Assembly (NCBI GenBank): GCA_045807725.1
Contig: JBJMGV010000062.1
Location: 1 to 64,000 of the forward strand
Direction of reading: 5' to 3'
Origin: DATENM01 sp045807725
GTDB lineage: Bacteria; Acidobacteriota; Blastocatellia; UBA7656
DNA: 64,000 nucleotides
The notes below the pieces were generated by a model. It saw only the letters and a program-made list of their open reading frames with translations. It was not told the origin of the DNA and did no database searches. Shown in pieces: positions 60,978 through 64,000 of the stretch. Positions within the stretch are counted from its first letter, which is position 1. Each line of letters opens with the position of its first letter. The position numbers were made by a program, and so were the translations under genes.

Positions 60978-62285
60978 ATGTGTGACACGCTTGTAGCCAC
61001 GCCTGAATACACGACCGACGGCGCGATGTGGTTCGCCAAGAACAGCGACCGCGAGCCGGGAGAGGCGCAACGAGTCGAGCATCTACCTGCGCGCCATCAC
61101 GACAATCAGAAGCTGCAATGCACGTACATCGAAGTCGGTCAGGCGCAGCGCACGAACGAGATCGTCATCAGCCGCCCGTTCTGGATGTGGGGCGCGGAGA
61201 TGGGCGCTAATGAACACGGCGTCGCCATCGGCAATGAAGCGGTCTTTACGCGATTGCCTTACGCGAAGGTGGGATTGACCGGAATGGATTTGCTGCGCCT
61301 CGCGCTCGAACGGGCGGCGGCGGCGCGCGAAGCGTTAGAGGTCATCACACAGTTGCTCGCCGAGTACGGGCAGGGCGGCGCGTGCGGCTATCGCAATCGA
61401 AAATTCCGTTATCACAATTCATTCATCATCGCAGACCCGAACGAAGCATGGGTGCTCGAAACCGCCGGGCCGCACTGGGCCGCCGAGCGCGTACGCGGGC
61501 CGCGCACGATCTCTAACGCGTTGACGATTGGCAAAGCCTTCGACCTGATAAGCGACGGAGCCTTCGCCTATGCGAAGCAGCAGGGCTGGTGTCGCGCGGC
61601 GGCTGATTTTGATTTCGCGCGCGGCTTCGGCGATCCGTTGTACAGTCGTATGAGCGGCGGGCAGGTGCGCGCAGCCTGCACGCTTGGCCTCTTGCGACGA
61701 AAGAGCGACAAGCTGTCGCGCGAAGATTTCTTTGCGGCATTGAGCGACCACGCCGGCCTACAGCCTGCGAGCGGCTGGCGTATGATGATGCCGTGTGCTC
61801 ATTCGTCGTGGTGGCCAACCCGGCAGGCCGGGCAGACGACCGGCTCGATGGTCAGCCGGCTGCGTGTGAGAGATTCATTACATTTTCTGACCGGCACTTC
61901 TTCGCCGTGCCTGAGCGTTTATAAGCCGGTGCGGCTCGGCGGCAATCAATTGCTCGACAGCGGCCCGCTGCCCGGCGAAGGCGGCGACGGCGACAGCCTC
62001 TTCTGGCGACACGAACAACTTCATCGCGCGACGCTCAAAGAGTACGCGCGGCTCAAGGCATTGTTTGATGAAGAGAGGAAGTCGATGCAGTCGCGCTTCG
62101 TTACCGCTACCGAATCGACTACGGGTGACGCGATGCAACGCTGTTGGGACGAGCACAGGCAGATCATTCCGCTGTGGACGCAACGTGTCCGCGAGCAGAC
62201 CGGCAGGGCCAGCCGCTCATCACGCTTCCTGAGTTATTGGGAGAAACAGAACCGCCTCGATCACTTGCCGGACAGCAATCCCTGA
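60978..62285 (+). CDS. C69-type/secernin-like Ntn hydrolase
   Basis: A 435-residue protein that begins MCDTLVATPEYTTDG, placing the Cys nucleophile at position 2 as in peptidase family C69 and secernins, followed by WFAKNSDREPGEAQ, FWMWGAEMGANEHGVAIGNEAVF and NSFIIADPNEAWVLETAG. These enzymes are dipeptidases or amide hydrolases activated by loss of the initiator Met. The substrate is unknown. No Shine-Dalgarno sequence is visible; element 8 abuts the start. Confidence 0.85.
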   Translation: MCDTLVATPEYTTDGAMWFAKNSDREPGEAQRVEHLPARHHDNQKLQCTYIEVGQAQRTNEIVISRPFWMWGAEMGANEHGVAIGNEAVFTRLPYAKVGLTGMDLLRLALERAAAAREALEVITQLLAEYGQGGACGYRNRKFRYHNSFIIADPNEAWVLETAGPHWAAERVRGPRTISNALTIGKAFDLISDGAFAYAKQQGWCRAAADFDFARGFGDPLYSRMSGGQVRAACTLGLLRRKSDKLSREDFFAALSDHAGLQPASGWRMMMPCAHSSWWPTRQAGQTTGSMVSRLRVRDSLHFLTGTSSPCLSVYKPVRLGGNQLLDSGPLPGEGGDGDSLFWRHEQLHRATLKEYARLKALFDEERKSMQSRFVTATESTTGDAMQRCWDEHRQIIPLWTQRVREQTGRASRSSRFLSYWEKQNRLDHLPDSNP

Positions 62286-62310
62286 GCAGGTCGCGCAGGC
62301 TGATTCGCAA

Positions 62311-63972
62311 TCAGACTTCAACGACGACCGGGATGATCATCGGGCGGCGGCCCGTGCCTTTCTGGATGAACCGCTTTAGGGCAACGCGAATCTTCTCTTT
62401 AATGATGGCGTAATCAATGCGCTCTTCGTGGCTTGCGCCGTTGACTGTCTCTTCAACGATGCGCTTCAACTCGCCCAGCATCTCGGCTGAATCTTCTTCG
62501 TGAATGAAGCCGCGCGTGACGATTTCCGGGTCTGTCTCAAGTTCCCCCGAAGTCGGATTGATGGCGACAATCGGCACAACGATGCCGTCGTAAGAGAGGT
62601 GCTTGCGGTCGCGCACCACGATGTCTTCGACTTCGCCATATGCGCCGTCGATGAACGTGCGCCCGACAAATTCCTTGGCGGTAATCTCTGCGCGCCTGTC
62701 GTCGAATTCGAGCACGTCGCCATTCTCAAAGATAATGATGTTGTCGCGCTCGACGATGCCCAGCGTCGCCGCCCAGTCGCGGTGGCGATAGAGCTGGCGG
62801 TACTCGCCGTGAATCGGCACGAGATATTTCGGGCGAACCGCTTCGATCAGTATGCGCAAATCGTCCTGGCTGCCGTGCCCCGAACAGTGTATGCGCGCAA
62901 GCGAGCTATCGATGACGCGCGCCTCGCGTTTGTAACAATGCGAGATCAGGCGCGAGATGGCCCGTTCATTTCCAGGAATCATGCGCGCTGACAAGACCAC
63001 CGTGTCGCCTTCACCGACGGATAAATTCTTGTGCTGGTCGGTAGCCAGATGAGTCATTGCCGACATCGGGTCGCCCTGGCAGCCGGCCACTAGAAACACG
63101 AGGCGGTCGTCGTCCATCTGCCGAGCTTGCGCCGGCGTCACGAAGAGGCCATCCGGCAGGTCGAGTTGGCGCAGGCTGTCAGCCGTTTCGACATTGCGAA
63201 GCATACTGCGGCCTAGGAGCGCAATGTAGCGCCCGCTGTCGCGCGCCATATCGACGACGATCTGTATGCGATGGAGCGAGGTGGTGAAGCAACTGACGAT
63301 GATGCGCCCGGTGGCTTCGTCAAAGATATTCTCGAAGGCAGGGATGACGGCGCGCTCGGACTGTGTGCGTCCGGGCCGCTCGGCGTTGGTTGAATCGGCG
63401 AACAACGCCAGCACGCCTTTGTCGCCATAATCGTTGAGCCGCTGCAAGTCCATCGGCGGGCCGATGACCGGCGTGTCATCTACCTTGAAATCGCCCGAAT
63501 GAATGACAACGCCGACCGGCGTCGTGATGGCCACTGCCGTACACGAGGTGAGGCTATGCGTGACGTGAATCCATTCGACCTCGAATTTGCCGAGGTTGAC
63601 CGAATCGCGCGGCTCGATTGCGTGCAAGACGGTCGTGTCAGCAAGGCCGTGTTCGATGAGCTTCTTTTCAAGCAGGGCCAGCGTGAAATGTGTGCCGTAG
63701 ACCGGCACATCTACTGCCTTCAGAAGAAACGGAACCGCGCCGATGTGGTCTTCGTGACCGTGTGTGAGAATGATTGCGGTAATCTCATCGCGGTATTCAT
63801 CGATGAATGAGAAGTCAGGGATGACGATGTCAACACCGGGCAGTTCTTCGTCGGGGAAGCCCATGCCCGCGTCAATGATGATGGTTTCGCCGCCGCAGCG
63901 CATCGCCATCATATTCATGCCAAAGAATCCGACCCCGCCGAGCGGGATCACCTCAAGTTTTTCCTCTACCAT
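62311..63972 (-). CDS. rnj: Ribonuclease J
   Basis: A 553-residue RNase J with MBL metal site LTHGHEDHIGAVP (HxHxDH, about 73-78), beta-CASP motif region VLALFADSTNAERPGRTQSE, IIVSCFTTSLHRIQ, IHCSGHGSQDDL and YLVPIHGEYRQL, and the C-terminal domain. It degrades and processes RNA both as endonuclease and 5'-3' exonuclease. The first glycine loop reads GGVGFFGMNMM where GGVGEIGKNM is common. The start is ATG 63972; the gene begins 29 bases from the window end. Confidence 0.95.
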   Translation of the reverse strand: MVEEKLEVIPLGGVGFFGMNMMAMRCGGETIIIDAGMGFPDEELPGVDIVIPDFSFIDEYRDEITAIILTHGHEDHIGAVPFLLKAVDVPVYGTHFTLALLEKKLIEHGLADTTVLHAIEPRDSVNLGKFEVEWIHVTHSLTSCTAVAITTPVGVVIHSGDFKVDDTPVIGPPMDLQRLNDYGDKGVLALFADSTNAERPGRTQSERAVIPAFENIFDEATGRIIVSCFTTSLHRIQIVVDMARDSGRYIALLGRSMLRNVETADSLRQLDLPDGLFVTPAQARQMDDDRLVFLVAGCQGDPMSAMTHLATDQHKNLSVGEGDTVVLSARMIPGNERAISRLISHCYKREARVIDSSLARIHCSGHGSQDDLRILIEAVRPKYLVPIHGEYRQLYRHRDWAATLGIVERDNIIIFENGDVLEFDDRRAEITAKEFVGRTFIDGAYGEVEDIVVRDRKHLSYDGIVVPIVAINPTSGELETDPEIVTRGFIHEEDSAEMLGELKRIVEETVNGASHEERIDYAIIKEKIRVALKRFIQKGTGRRPMIIPVVVEV

Positions 63973-64000
63973 ATTCGTTTTGCAAATCGGCGTAGCGCGT

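Overview
The window looks like the chromosome of a diderm, GC-rich bacterium, most plausibly an acidobacterium of the Blastocatellia type. This is inferred from the mix of genes: an outer-membrane Tol system and LolA (diderm) together with RNase J and the separate PurS/PurQ/PurL enzyme, several molybdenum hydroxylase genes, FG-GAP and NHL propeller proteins, and sigma-54 regulators. I saw no rRNA, tRNA, CRISPR array, prophage or complete transposon.

Layout. 1-3.9 kb: a leftward tolQ-tolR-tolA-like-tolB operon whose last gene breaks off, near 520-550, into a rightward fragment of an unrelated molybdenum hydroxylase gene; pal is missing. 4-8 kb: a fused PotC-PotD polyamine transporter protein and an NHL propeller protein. 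8-14.7 kb: zinc-ribbon protein, inactive-looking M16 peptidase, ubiE/menG, tldD-tldE. 14.7-19.2 kb: lolA, an ABC ATPase, dciA, a tetraheme cytochrome gene interrupted by one in-frame TGA that very probably encodes selenocysteine, and maf. 19.3-23.3 kb: a visibly AT-richer stretch with resB, an acyl-CoA dehydrogenase and xdhC. 23.4-28.5 kb: aminotransferase, lytic transglycosylase, two hydrolases and small proteins. 28.6-37.1 kb: an NtrC-type two-component pair, a secreted propeller protein, and a 1197-residue sigma-54 activator with a transposase-like helix-turn-helix and TPRs. 37.4-43 kb: FG-GAP protein, di-heme peroxidase and two secreted proteins. 43.5-48 kb: a five-gene molybdenum hydroxylase operon bracketed by two cysteine-rich unknowns. 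48.3-64 kb: ClpP-like protease, PBP4, M16 peptidase, YycJ-like nuclease, the purB-purS-purQ-purL purine set, a phosphoesterase, a C69-type hydrolase and RNase J.

Two things stand out. First, the candidate selenoprotein at 17031-18542: reading straight through TGA restores a continuous protein, the TGA stands where homologues carry the second Cys of a CGC motif, and a hairpin follows at once. Second, a family of eight intergenic elements whose two arms are arrays of 7-bp (once 8-bp) repeats in inverted orientation. The repeat unit differs from element to element while the design stays the same, and six of the eight end exactly at a start codon, usually where no Shine-Dalgarno sequence is visible. 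Two of them carry nested REP-like palindromes.
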